DNA of 40,649 nt, from assembly GCA_021808425.1 (NCBI GenBank), contig JAKBBS010000006.1:1-40649 (forward strand), read 5' to 3'. Below are positions 33,909 to 40,649 of this stretch, in pieces (the first letter of the stretch is position 1; the number at the start of each line of letters is the position of its first letter). The notes under the pieces were generated by a model, which had not been told where the DNA came from, searched no databases, and saw nothing but the letters and a program-made list of their open reading frames with translations. The DNA is from Actinomycetes bacterium. Its GTDB lineage: Bacteria; Actinomycetota; Acidimicrobiia; Acidimicrobiales; Palsa-688. A program made the translations under genes and the position numbers.

Positions 33909-35909
33909 CTACAGCAGCGACTGATCGAAGACGATTCCCCGCCCTGCGCACGTGGGGCACGTCTCGGAAAGGGCTTCAATCAGACCTTCGGAGATTCTCT
34001 TTCGTGTCATCTCCACCAGGCCCAACTCCGAGATGTCGAATACCTGGGTGCGGGTCTTGTCCCTCGCAAGGGCGGCTCGAAATGTCCTCATGACCTCGGC
34101 TCGGTTCGGCGCGATCTCCATGTCGATGAAGTCGATAACGATGATTCCGCCGATGTCACGCAAGCGCAACTGCCGAGCTATCTCTTCGGCCGCTTCCAGG
34201 TTGTTGGCGAACACCGTCTGCTCAAGATTCGAAGTTCCGACATTTTTGCCCGTGTTCACGTCGATCACCGTTAGGGCCTCGGTCCGCTCGATGATCAGAG
34301 AACCTCCCGAGGGCAGCCACACCTTACGGTCGAGCGCCTTGTGGACCTGTTCGTGGACGTGGTGACGCTCGAATACCGGCAGCGGGTCGCCGGATGCGCC
34401 GGCCCATTCGATCCTGTCGGCGAGCTCCGGGTTGACGCTCGCAACGTACTCTTTTACCTCGTCGAAGATGGACTGGTCGTCGATGACCACGCTGCGGTAG
34501 TCCTTGTTGAACTCCTCGCGTATTACCCGGACAGCCATGCTCGGCTCACGGTAAAGCAGCGTCGGGGCCCGGGAGCCCGCCGCAAGGCGCTCGATCCTCT
34601 CCCACTGGCCGGCGAGTCGTAGGACGTCACGGCGTAGCTCGTCGGCGGTCGCTCCTTCCGCTGCGGTCCGCACGATGAGGCCGTGCCCAGCCGGGCGGAT
34701 CTCGTCGAGGATCCTGCGAAGACGCTTGCGCTCCTCGTCGCCGAGACGCTTCGATATGCCGTAAGTGTCGCTTCCAGGTATCAGAACGACGAAACGGCCG
34801 GGCAGCGACACCTCCTGGGACAGGCGGGCCCCTTTCGTCCCGATGGGGTTCTTGACCACCTGGCACAGCACGGTCTGGCCGTTCTTCAGCAGCTGCTCTA
34901 TCCGGGCGTTGCGAGCCGCCCCGGGGAGCTTCCCGCGGGTGGGACCTGCCTCTGAGCCATCGGGGGTGCCAGGCGACGACGATTCGATGTCGTCGCGGTC
35001 GTAGCGGACGTCGCCCCGGTAGAGCACCGCGTTCTTCGGCGTGCCGATGTCCACGAACGCCGCTTCCATCCCGGGGAGGACGTTCTGCACCCTGCCCAGA
35101 TAGATATTCCCGTCGATCTGGTTCGCGTCGTCGGCCGGGCGCGACACGTAGTGCTCTATCAGGGAGCGTCCCTCGAGGACCGCTACCTGGGTGACCTCGC
35201 CGCTTGAGTGAACGACCATCGTATAGCGACCGACCGGCCGCCCTTTGCGCTCGCGGCCGCGACGCTTCTCGAGAGTGCCCTCGTCGAGCTCGACTGGGGC
35301 GTCCGAAAGGACCGCCCGGATCGGTTGGACGCCCGACGACCGTGCGGTGGCGGCCCCTGCGCCCCCCCCGCCGCGGCCCGCTTTGCGTCTGCGGCGGGCG
35401 CGTTCGGGCGAAGCATCAGCCTGGACGGCGTCACCGTCGTCGGGGACGGACTTGCGGCGACCGGGCCTGTTCGGCGTTGACTTCTCAGCTTGCGCCGACG
35501 GGGCCGGTCGGCTGTCCCCGACCTTCGGCCGCCCGGGCGGTGGCGGGATGCTCTCGAGAGGCTTTATCGTCCACGGCCGCTTTTCGACGGAATCAGCGTC
35601 GGCGGAATCAGCGTCGGCGGAATCGGCGTCGGTCGAGTCGGCATCTGAGTCGGGACTCGAATCAGTGCCAACCGGGGTGTCCCCGGCCAGCGAGGCCTCG
35701 TCCTGCCCGGCGTCACCAGCCCTGTTCGCGTCCCGGTTCGTCGTGCGGCGCGTACCGCCCCGAGAGCCTCTGCGGCGACGCCTAGCGCCAGGAGCTCCCG
35801 CTTCCGGCGTGAGAGTCGGCGCTTCGGCGCCGGAGCTTTCCCCGTCGGCTGAAGTTGGCGCCCCGTCTTGGCGTTGTATGCCGGCTCCGCCGGCATTCAA
35901 GTCCGTCAT
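33909..35909 (-). CDS. rne: Ribonuclease E/G
   Basis: A 666-residue endonuclease that starts decay and processing of most RNAs. The ATG at 35909 has AAGGGA eight bases upstream. Residues 1 to about 245 are disordered: acidic and Ser-rich stretches, a four-fold Asp-Ala-Asp-Ser repeat, and Arg-rich blocks that may bind RNA or partners. The S1 domain follows with an insertion of about 35 residues, then the 5' sensor and the DNase-I-like domain with catalytic Asp in Val-Ile-Asp-Val-Asn-Thr-Gly and Val-Ile-Asp-Phe-Ile-Asp. The zinc-link is Cys-Pro-Thr-Cys near the end. As in other actinobacteria the extra disordered region is N-terminal, unlike the C-terminal scaffold of proteobacteria, and only a few residues follow the zinc-link. 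Confidence 0.96.
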   Translation of the reverse strand: MTDLNAGGAGIQRQDGAPTSADGESSGAEAPTLTPEAGAPGARRRRRGSRGGTRRTTNRDANRAGDAGQDEASLAGDTPVGTDSSPDSDADSTDADSADADSADADSVEKRPWTIKPLESIPPPPGRPKVGDSRPAPSAQAEKSTPNRPGRRKSVPDDGDAVQADASPERARRRRKAGRGGGGAGAATARSSGVQPIRAVLSDAPVELDEGTLEKRRGRERKGRPVGRYTMVVHSSGEVTQVAVLEGRSLIEHYVSRPADDANQIDGNIYLGRVQNVLPGMEAAFVDIGTPKNAVLYRGDVRYDRDDIESSSPGTPDGSEAGPTRGKLPGAARNARIEQLLKNGQTVLCQVVKNPIGTKGARLSQEVSLPGRFVVLIPGSDTYGISKRLGDEERKRLRRILDEIRPAGHGLIVRTAAEGATADELRRDVLRLAGQWERIERLAAGSRAPTLLYREPSMAVRVIREEFNKDYRSVVIDDQSIFDEVKEYVASVNPELADRIEWAGASGDPLPVFERHHVHEQVHKALDRKVWLPSGGSLIIERTEALTVIDVNTGKNVGTSNLEQTVFANNLEAAEEIARQLRLRDIGGIIVIDFIDMEIAPNRAEVMRTFRAALARDKTRTQVFDISELGLVEMTRKRISEGLIEALSETCPTCAGRGIVFDQSLL
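35590..35649 (-). repeat. 15-base tandem repeat inside rne
   Basis: Four units of 15 bases, the first two identical (GAATCAGCGTCGGCG on the plus strand) and the next two diverging. They encode four consecutive five-residue units of the form Asp-Ala-Asp-Ser-x in the disordered N-terminal part of RNase E. Being in frame, changes in copy number would only lengthen or shorten the acidic tract. Confidence 0.8.
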
Positions 35910-35930
35910 CACACAAATCCCTTCTCACCT

Positions 35931-35950
35931 CGCACGCCCCGAGGCGTGCG
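35931..35950 (-). promoter_or_regulatory. Hairpin A in the rne leader
   Basis: A perfect eight-pair stem CGCACGCC/GGCGTGCG with a four-base loop (TCGG on the minus strand). It ends just before the rne ribosome site, about 20 bases from the start codon. No T-tract follows. Confidence 0.6.
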
Positions 35951-35963
35951 GCTTCCCGGGCGA

Positions 35964-35996
35964 GCGCTATACGAGCATTTTGAGCTCGTATAGCGC
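35964..35996 (-). promoter_or_regulatory. Hairpin B in the rne leader
   Basis: A perfect 13-pair inverted repeat, GCGCTATACGAGC and its complement, around a seven-base loop. It lies 13 bases upstream of hairpin A, between rodA and rne. It has no T-tract and so is not a normal terminator; a structured leader for control of rne, or a processing site, is more likely. Confidence 0.65.
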
Positions 35997-36103
35997 GCCT
36001 CGGGTATTGATCCGCGAGGGGGCCTTCCTGCGGGGCGAGGTGGTAGCGCAACATCTGCGCGAACCAGTCATGTACCGCTCCGAGAGGCCTCATCTGAAAG
36101 ATG

Positions 36104-36109
36104 ATTCTA
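36104..36109 (-). promoter_or_regulatory. Possible -10 box for rne
   Basis: TAGAAT lies about 195 bases before the rne start and 90 bases after the rodA stop. If used, the rne mRNA would have a leader of nearly 190 bases including both hairpins. The rest of the rodA-rne gap (35910-36198) holds no credible gene. Confidence 0.35.
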
Positions 36110-36198
36110 GACCCTTGCGAGGCGACTCCAGTTCGTTGCTCCCAAGTTCTCCGTGTCGCAAGGTCTTTCGTGCGCAGCCCGGAGGCCTCGACGACCGA

Positions 36199-37347
36199 TC
36201 AGCGCGCCGTGTTCAGCCTGACACTGAGCACTAGTCCGATCGCAACGAAAGTCATCACGACGGACGAGCCGCCGTAGCTCATCAAGGGAAGGGGTATGCC
36301 GGCCACAGGCATGATGCCGATAGCCATGCCGACATTCTCGAAAACCTGGAAGGTGATCATAGCAAACACCCCGATACAGACGAGGGTTCCGAACAGATCC
36401 TTCGCCAGCAACGCCGTCCTCCACGTCCGCCACAGCACGACAGCGAACAGCACCAGCAGGAGCGCCGAGCCGACAAACCCGACCTGCTCGCCCACGGCGC
36501 TGAAGATGAAGTCAGTCTGCTGCTCGGGCACGTACGCAAGGTTGGTTTGCGCCCCTTTGCCGATGCCCTGTCCCGTCAGGCCGCCGTTGCTCACCGCGAT
36601 CTTCGACTCGGCGACGTTGTACTCGTTTGCGCCGGCGGGAGTCGCAAGTAGCGCCGCGCTAGGACGGTTCGTGGCATTGAGAAACGAGGTGAGACGGGCT
36701 TCCTGGTAGCTCTTCAGGACACCGAAGTGCACCACAGCGACGGCCAGCACCAGTCCCAACGCCGCGAGAGCGCCGAGATGGCGCGGCGACGCTCCACCAA
36801 GTACGAGCACCGCGATGAGCACGAAGGCCAGCACCAGCGCCGTCCCGAGGTCAGGCTGTTTGTAGATGAGCACGAATGGGATCGCCGACAGCACAAGGAC
36901 CACGACGAGCGCACGGCCAGTCAGGCGGCCCTTGGCCGCCGCGCAGAAAGCCGCCAGCGCAAGGATCAGAGCCACCTTCGCGAACTCCGACGGCTCAAAC
37001 TGGTAGCCCGCGAGCTGAAACCAGGCTTGCGCGCCCCTGCTCTTGTGGCCGACGAGGTACACGGCTATGAGCATCAGCACCGAAACGCCGTAGAGGACTC
37101 CCGACAAGGCCCCGTAGTGGTGGTAGTCGACCGCGGCGACACCGATCATCACGACTATCCCAAGCACCATGAAGATGGCCTGCTTCTTCAGGTCGTAGGT
37201 CGGGCTGATGTGTGCCGCAGCGAACTGGTAGCGGGTGGCCGTGTAGACCATCAGGCATCCAAAGGATCCGATCGCTACCGCCGCCGCCACGAGGATCACG
37301 TCGAAGCGCTGCCAGCGGCTCCGGTCCCGGGGTCGAGCGTCGTTCAC
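36199..37347 (-). CDS. rodA: Rod-shape SEDS glycosyltransferase RodA
   Basis: A 382-residue polytopic membrane protein of the SEDS (FtsW/RodA/SpoVE) family, which polymerises lipid II for wall elongation. Ten or so hydrophobic helices are visible. Family signatures are present: Gln-Phe-Glu-Pro-Ser-Glu-Phe-Ala-Lys, Lys-Gln-Pro-Asp-Leu-Gly-Thr-Ala, Glu-Gln-Gln-Thr-Asp-Phe-Ile-Phe-Ser-Ala-Val-Gly-Glu, and Gly-Ile-Pro-Leu-Pro-Leu-Met-Ser-Tyr-Gly-Gly-Ser-Ser near the end. The GTG at 37347 is preceded by GAGAAA. It follows mreD by 29 bases; the PBP2 gene that normally sits here is missing. Confidence 0.95.
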   Translation of the reverse strand: MNDARPRDRSRWQRFDVILVAAAVAIGSFGCLMVYTATRYQFAAAHISPTYDLKKQAIFMVLGIVVMIGVAAVDYHHYGALSGVLYGVSVLMLIAVYLVGHKSRGAQAWFQLAGYQFEPSEFAKVALILALAAFCAAAKGRLTGRALVVVLVLSAIPFVLIYKQPDLGTALVLAFVLIAVLVLGGASPRHLGALAALGLVLAVAVVHFGVLKSYQEARLTSFLNATNRPSAALLATPAGANEYNVAESKIAVSNGGLTGQGIGKGAQTNLAYVPEQQTDFIFSAVGEQVGFVGSALLLVLFAVVLWRTWRTALLAKDLFGTLVCIGVFAMITFQVFENVGMAIGIMPVAGIPLPLMSYGGSSVVMTFVAIGLVLSVRLNTAR

Positions 37348-37376
37348 AGTTTCTCGCTTTGAGCCACGCTGCTAGA

Positions 37377-37946
37377 TCATTGCACTCTCTGCTCCCGGGA
37401 GGGGAGCGCTCCGGACATCGCTGCCTTACGGACCTGCGCGCCGCCGTGCGGGCCAACCCTCCGGTAGAGCCACTCTGTCGGAACCGCCAGAAGCACGCTC
37501 CATGCCGCCTCGACGAGGATCACCTCCAAAAGCCACGACCGCCCCGACGCGAGAAGCTGGGTCTGGCCGAGAAGATCTCCGACACCGACGAACACCAGGA
37601 CCGACGCGACCGTTGCGGCGCCTCCTACGAGCGCGACTGTAAGCACGCGGTCCTCGAGAACCGATTCGAAGAGGGTCCCGACGATGAATCCGGTTACACA
37701 GAATGTGAATGCGTGAAGCCCTATCGGCATAGCCGGAGCTAGTAAATCGAGAACGAGGCCCGTCCAAAAGCCAATCCACGCCCCCGTCTGCGCCCCGGCG
37801 ACTATCCCTGCGGCGACAGCGAGAACGAGCGGGAGGTCCGGCGCCACTCCCGCCACGCGAAGATCGCCCCCTATGGAGGTCTGCAGCAAAACGACGACGG
37901 CTATCACCACAGCGATGCGGATTTTCGGAATGATCGGTGAGGTCAT
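37377..37946 (-). CDS. mreD: Rod-shape protein MreD
   Basis: A 189-residue integral membrane protein with five or six hydrophobic helices, in the place and size of MreD. Sequence conservation in this family is low, so the call rests on helices, length and position after mreC, from which it is separated by a single base. The Ala-Pro-Asp-Leu-Pro-Leu-Val-Leu stretch near residues 34-41 is typical. It is part of the elongation complex with MreB, MreC and RodA. Its C-terminal 30 residues are polar and basic. Confidence 0.9.
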   Translation of the reverse strand: MTSPIIPKIRIAVVIAVVVLLQTSIGGDLRVAGVAPDLPLVLAVAAGIVAGAQTGAWIGFWTGLVLDLLAPAMPIGLHAFTFCVTGFIVGTLFESVLEDRVLTVALVGGAATVASVLVFVGVGDLLGQTQLLASGRSWLLEVILVEAAWSVLLAVPTEWLYRRVGPHGGAQVRKAAMSGALPSREQRVQ

Positions 37947-37947
37947 C

Positions 37948-38787
37948 TCAAGGCGGCGACCACAGGAGTACCTGTAAAAAGGAGAATTGTGCGACGTCTA
38001 CGACCGGCGTCAATTCGATTGCCGGCTCCAGAGATCCGGGCTGCGACAACACCTTGGAGATGCGCCCGACGGGGATACCTTTAGGGAACGCCTCGAGCGA
38101 CAGTCCGCTCGTGGAGATGATCTCTCCAACCTTGAGCGCCGGAGGCTTCAGGGAAGTCGTGTCCACTGTCACCGTGAGCGGCTTGCCTTGACCCTGCCCG
38201 GAGGCCGACCCGACATTCCCGCCTGGCAAGCTCACTCCAACGGAGAAGCTTGGATCTCCCATGAGGCGCACCGTCGATGTTGTCGAACCCGCCGAAGCGA
38301 CTGTCCCGACGAGGCCACCGACGGCGACCACCGGCTCCCCTACCGCTATCCCCTGCGACGTTCCCTTGTCGACCGTGAGACTGACAGAGAAGTTGGACGA
38401 GCTGCGATCGATAATCTGCACGCTGCGAGTCGGAATCGAGCCGACAAAGGTGAGTCCCTGCTCCTTCAACACCTCGCTCGCCGCCTGCTCTGCGGCGGCT
38501 GCTTGAGCCGCCCCGACCGACATCGCGGCCACCTGGTTGCGCAGCTTCTGGTTCTGAGCGCGCTGCGAACCGTAGTCGATGGCCCCCGTCACGAAGTTGC
38601 CGATGGGTCGAAGCACGTCGTGCGTCGCAGATTGAAGCGGGCTGAACCCGTCTGCGACAGCGTTGCGCACTCGACCGATGACGCCCCCACCGCGACCGCG
38701 AGTATCGAGAACCACAAGGGTCAGGGCAAGAAGGAGTAGAGCGGCAATCACATAGCGTGACCGCAGAGACCGTCGATGGGCTACCAC
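37948..38787 (-). CDS. mreC: Rod-shape protein MreC
   Basis: A 279-residue bitopic membrane protein: a basic N-terminus, one membrane helix at about 11-28, a coiled coil rich in Ala and Gln (about 70-108), and the two beta-barrel domains of MreC on the outside, with Val-Gly-Glu-Pro-Val-Val-Ala-Val-Gly-Gly-Leu-Val-Gly near the middle. It links the MreB filaments to wall enzymes. The GTG start lies 59 bases after mreB, and the stop one base before mreD. Confidence 0.95.
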   Translation of the reverse strand: MVAHRRSLRSRYVIAALLLLALTLVVLDTRGRGGGVIGRVRNAVADGFSPLQSATHDVLRPIGNFVTGAIDYGSQRAQNQKLRNQVAAMSVGAAQAAAAEQAASEVLKEQGLTFVGSIPTRSVQIIDRSSSNFSVSLTVDKGTSQGIAVGEPVVAVGGLVGTVASAGSTTSTVRLMGDPSFSVGVSLPGGNVGSASGQGQGKPLTVTVDTTSLKPPALKVGEIISTSGLSLEAFPKGIPVGRISKVLSQPGSLEPAIELTPVVDVAQFSFLQVLLWSPP

Positions 38788-38846
38788 GAAGACCTCAGAC
38801 CCTAAAGTTTCAGATCAGGTTGAGACTTATTGCCCACTTCCACCGA

Positions 38847-39887
38847 TCAAGGAGTTTGCGACGTCATCAGCACGCCCTTGAGAACGTCGAAGCTCTCCAG
38901 GCACTGTCCACTTCCCATGACAACTGAGGTAAGAGGATCGTCCGCCACGACGATCGGCATTCCCGTCTCCGACATCAGGCGGGCGGCCAGCCCGTGAAGC
39001 ATCGCCCCACCGCCCGTCAACACGATGCCCTGCTCCATGATGTCCGCGGCCAGCTCCGGCGGCGTCTTGTCCAGTGTCACTTTCACGGCGTCGACAATTG
39101 CAGACACCGGCTCCTCGATTGCTTCCCGTATCTCCTCGGTGGTAGTGACGATCGTCTTCGGCAACCCGGTGATCAGGTCCCTCCCTCGAATCTCGGCGTA
39201 AAGCTCCTCCTCGAGCGGGCATGCCGAGCCGAGCGCTATCTTGATCTCTTCAGCCGTCCGCTCGCCCAACGCGAGGCTGTATTCCTTCTTGATGAACTGG
39301 ATGATTGCGTCATCGAGCTCGTCGCCGCCGATCCTCACGGACTGCGACGCCACGATACCCCCGAGCGAGATCACGGCGACCTCGGTTGTGCCTCCGCCGA
39401 TGTCGACGACCATGTTCCCGGTTGGTTCGTGCACCGGCAGGCCGGCCCCGATCGCTGCCGCCATCGGCTCCTCTATTATGTAGGCGGGTTTGCGGGCGCC
39501 TGCAGATTCCGCAGCCTCCTGTACAGCCCGCTGCTCGACCCCGGTGATCCCCGACGGGACGCAGATGACCATGTGCGGCCGTGAGAAGCGCCTCGTGCCG
39601 TTGACCCTTCGAATGAAATAGGCGAGCATCTTCTCGCACATGTCGAAGTTAGCGATGACACCGTCACGAAGGGGCCGTATCGCCTGGATATGGCTCGGCG
39701 TGCGGCCGATCATGCGCTTGGCTTCCATACCGACAGCGACCGGGCGATTGTCCTTCGTATTGACAGCAACAACTGACGGCTCGTTGAGCACGATCCCCCG
39801 ACCTCGCACGTAGACGAGCGTATTGGCGGTGCCGAGGTCGACCGCCATGTCTCGTCCCAAGAAGCCGTTCAAGATTTTTTCCGACAT
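38847..39887 (-). CDS. mreB: Actin-like cell-shape protein MreB
   Basis: A 346-residue actin homologue that forms membrane-bound filaments and directs side-wall synthesis. The phosphate-1 motif Asp-Leu-Gly-Thr-Ala-Asn-Thr lies at 17-23, phosphate-2 as Asp-Ile-Gly-Gly-Gly-Thr-Thr near 165, and the adenosine motif as Leu-Thr-Gly-Gly-Gly-Ala near 290. GAGGAGG precedes the ATG. The presence of mreB, mreC, mreD and rodA says the cell elongates by a lateral MreB system, unlike polar-growing mycobacteria which lack mreB. Confidence 0.98.
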   Translation of the reverse strand: MSEKILNGFLGRDMAVDLGTANTLVYVRGRGIVLNEPSVVAVNTKDNRPVAVGMEAKRMIGRTPSHIQAIRPLRDGVIANFDMCEKMLAYFIRRVNGTRRFSRPHMVICVPSGITGVEQRAVQEAAESAGARKPAYIIEEPMAAAIGAGLPVHEPTGNMVVDIGGGTTEVAVISLGGIVASQSVRIGGDELDDAIIQFIKKEYSLALGERTAEEIKIALGSACPLEEELYAEIRGRDLITGLPKTIVTTTEEIREAIEEPVSAIVDAVKVTLDKTPPELAADIMEQGIVLTGGGAMLHGLAARLMSETGMPIVVADDPLTSVVMGSGQCLESFDVLKGVLMTSQTP

Positions 39888-40002
39888 CCGAAGAGGCCTC
39901 CTCTACTAAGTCCCGGGAACCGCGGCAGCAGGCCGGCCAAACGGGCTGGTCAAAAGCACCAGTCCTTTCGTTCGCAAATCCACCACTCGAGCGGCTCCCC
40001 AC

Positions 40003-40008
40003 ACTATA
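40003..40008 (-). promoter_or_regulatory. -10 box of the mreBCD-rodA operon
   Basis: TATAGT matches the consensus in five of six positions, in the 158-base gap between ndk and mreB. It implies a leader of about 110 bases before mreB, unlike the near-leaderless genes elsewhere. No clear -35 box. Confidence 0.45.
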
Positions 40009-40045
40009 GTTCCGCCGCCGCCGCGACAGAGCACGTCGGGGGCTG

Positions 40046-40456
40046 CTACGTGAGGAGCGGGAAGAAGTTACCAATCTCACGCAATGCTGCCTCGGCGCTG
40101 TCGGAGCCGTGGACGAGGTTCTCTCCGGTGTCTGTCGCCAGATCGCCCCTTATGGTCCCGGGCGCCGCGTTGGCCGGGTTCGTGGCTCCCATCATGGTCC
40201 GGACGATCTGCCAGGTGTCCATAGGTCCCTCGAGAACCAGGAGCATCACCGGCGACCTGGTGATGAAGCCGAGAAGGTCCTCGTAGAAGCCCTTCCCCTT
40301 GTGCTCCTCGTAGTGGGCCTCCGCCGCAGCCCTGTCCAAAGTTCGAAGCTCCGCAGCCACGAGGGTCAGGCCCTTGCGCTCCAGGCGGGCGATGATCTCT
40401 CCCGTCAACCCTCTCTCGACGGCGTCAGGCTTGCAGATAACCAGTGTTCGATTCAC
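40046..40456 (-). CDS. ndk: Nucleoside diphosphate kinase
   Basis: A 136-residue kinase that balances nucleoside triphosphate pools by phosphate exchange. It begins Met-Asn-Arg-Thr-Leu-Val-Ile-Cys-Lys-Pro-Asp-Ala-Val-Glu-Arg, and the phosphorylated histidine is His116 in Asn-Leu-Val-His-Gly-Ser-Asp-Ser. The start is GTG at 40456, 12 bases after the folC stop, without a ribosome site; TAACCT overlapping the folC stop (40466-40471) is a possible -10 box. Gene order folC-ndk-mreB is common in actinobacteria. Confidence 0.98.
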   Translation of the reverse strand: MNRTLVICKPDAVERGLTGEIIARLERKGLTLVAAELRTLDRAAAEAHYEEHKGKGFYEDLLGFITRSPVMLLVLEGPMDTWQIVRTMMGATNPANAAPGTIRGDLATDTGENLVHGSDSAEAALREIGNFFPLLT

Positions 40457-40468
40457 GAAGGATGCAGG

Positions 40469-40649
40469 TTAGCCGCCACGACGCGCGCCGAGAACTGCCC
40501 GAGCGGCGCCAACCACGTACAATGAACCCGTTACGAAAATCAGGTCGTCCGGGCTGGCCGCGTCTCTTGCCGCCTCGATCGCCTCGGCAACGCCGCCCGC
40601 AGTTGTCGCCGTCGCGCCGAGGAAGCGCGCTGCTTGCGCTATCTCGTCC
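40469..40649 (-). CDS. folC: C-terminal end of folylpolyglutamate/dihydrofolate synthase, partial
   Basis: Only the last 59 codons are in the window, on the minus strand, ending with TAA at 40471-40469. The segment Asp-Asp-Leu-Ile-Phe-Val-Thr-Gly-Ser-Leu-Tyr-Val-Val-Gly-Ala-Ala-Arg near the end is the family's C-terminal signature, and position before ndk agrees. The enzyme adds glutamate to folates. The rest lies beyond the right edge. Confidence 0.85.
   Translation of the reverse strand, partial: DEIAQAARFLGATATTAGGVAEAIEAARDAASPDDLIFVTGSLYVVGAARAVLGARRGG

Noticed and set aside
35245..36234. 329-codon plus-strand frame opposite rne
   Set aside because: It is antisense to the well-supported RNase E gene and its low-complexity protein has no domain; GC-rich third positions keep such frames open.

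Overview
The window is GC-rich, densely coded bacterial DNA from an actinobacterium. Two WhiB regulators, a class E-type sortase, a class II DAHP synthase, a paired TrkA/Ceo system and an actinobacterial gene order all point that way. A member of class Acidimicrobiia, or a close deep-branching relative, is my best guess; this is inference from gene content, not from a marker tree. I see no tRNA, rRNA, CRISPR array, insertion sequence or prophage. No stretch over 300 bases lacks a gene.

Layout, left to right. 1-2961 (+): the end of a degenerate Zincin_2-type metalloprotease homologue, a disordered Lys/Ala-rich protein and a sortase. 2965-7680 (-): leuA with a leader-peptide attenuator, a small unknown protein, ppk and a MutT-type Nudix gene, closely packed. 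7691-9393 (-): two tandem AIM24-family proteins with zinc ribbons. 9574-11458: whiB, tatA, a formiminotransferase-domain protein and a second whiB. 11588-16384 (-): a MoxR-like AAA ATPase, a large VWA protein and two TrkA-type K+ channel regulators. 16442-18302 (-): an unknown protein, rsfS, a small membrane protein and nadD. 18371-23070 (+): class II DAHP synthase, a siroheme nitrite/sulfite reductase and a secreted glucosaminidase. 23072-26807: an SPFH/zinc-ribbon protein divergent from a MoxR/CoxE-VWA pair. 26832-32000: proA, an unknown gene plus pspA on the other strand, gnd and proB. 31986-40649 (-): obgE, rpmA, rplU, rne, rodA, mreD, mreC, mreB, ndk and the 3' end of folC.

Read on the minus strand from the right, the backbone folC-ndk-mreBCD-rodA-rne-rplU-rpmA-obgE-proB-proA-nadD-rsfS is the order known from many actinobacteria. 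Here it is interrupted by blocks, mostly on the plus strand, carrying envelope or stress genes (pspA, MoxR/VWA, SPFH, glucosaminidase) and metabolic genes (DAHP synthase, siroheme reductase). The mrdA (PBP2) gene expected between mreD and rodA is absent.

The most rewarding observations are: a complete leucine attenuator (leader peptide ending Leu-Leu-Leu-stop, hairpin, intrinsic terminator) before leuA; a one-chain siroheme reductase with two full sets of [4Fe-4S] ligand cysteines; an operator-like inverted repeat over its promoter; a recurring TANNNT -10 box 6-9 bases before start codons, implying widespread leaderless mRNAs; and a strong tandem-hairpin leader before rne. I found no clearly new multi-gene system. 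The best candidates for undescribed biology are the two AAA/VWA pairs and the zinc-ribbon AIM24/SPFH/PspA membrane-associated proteins.
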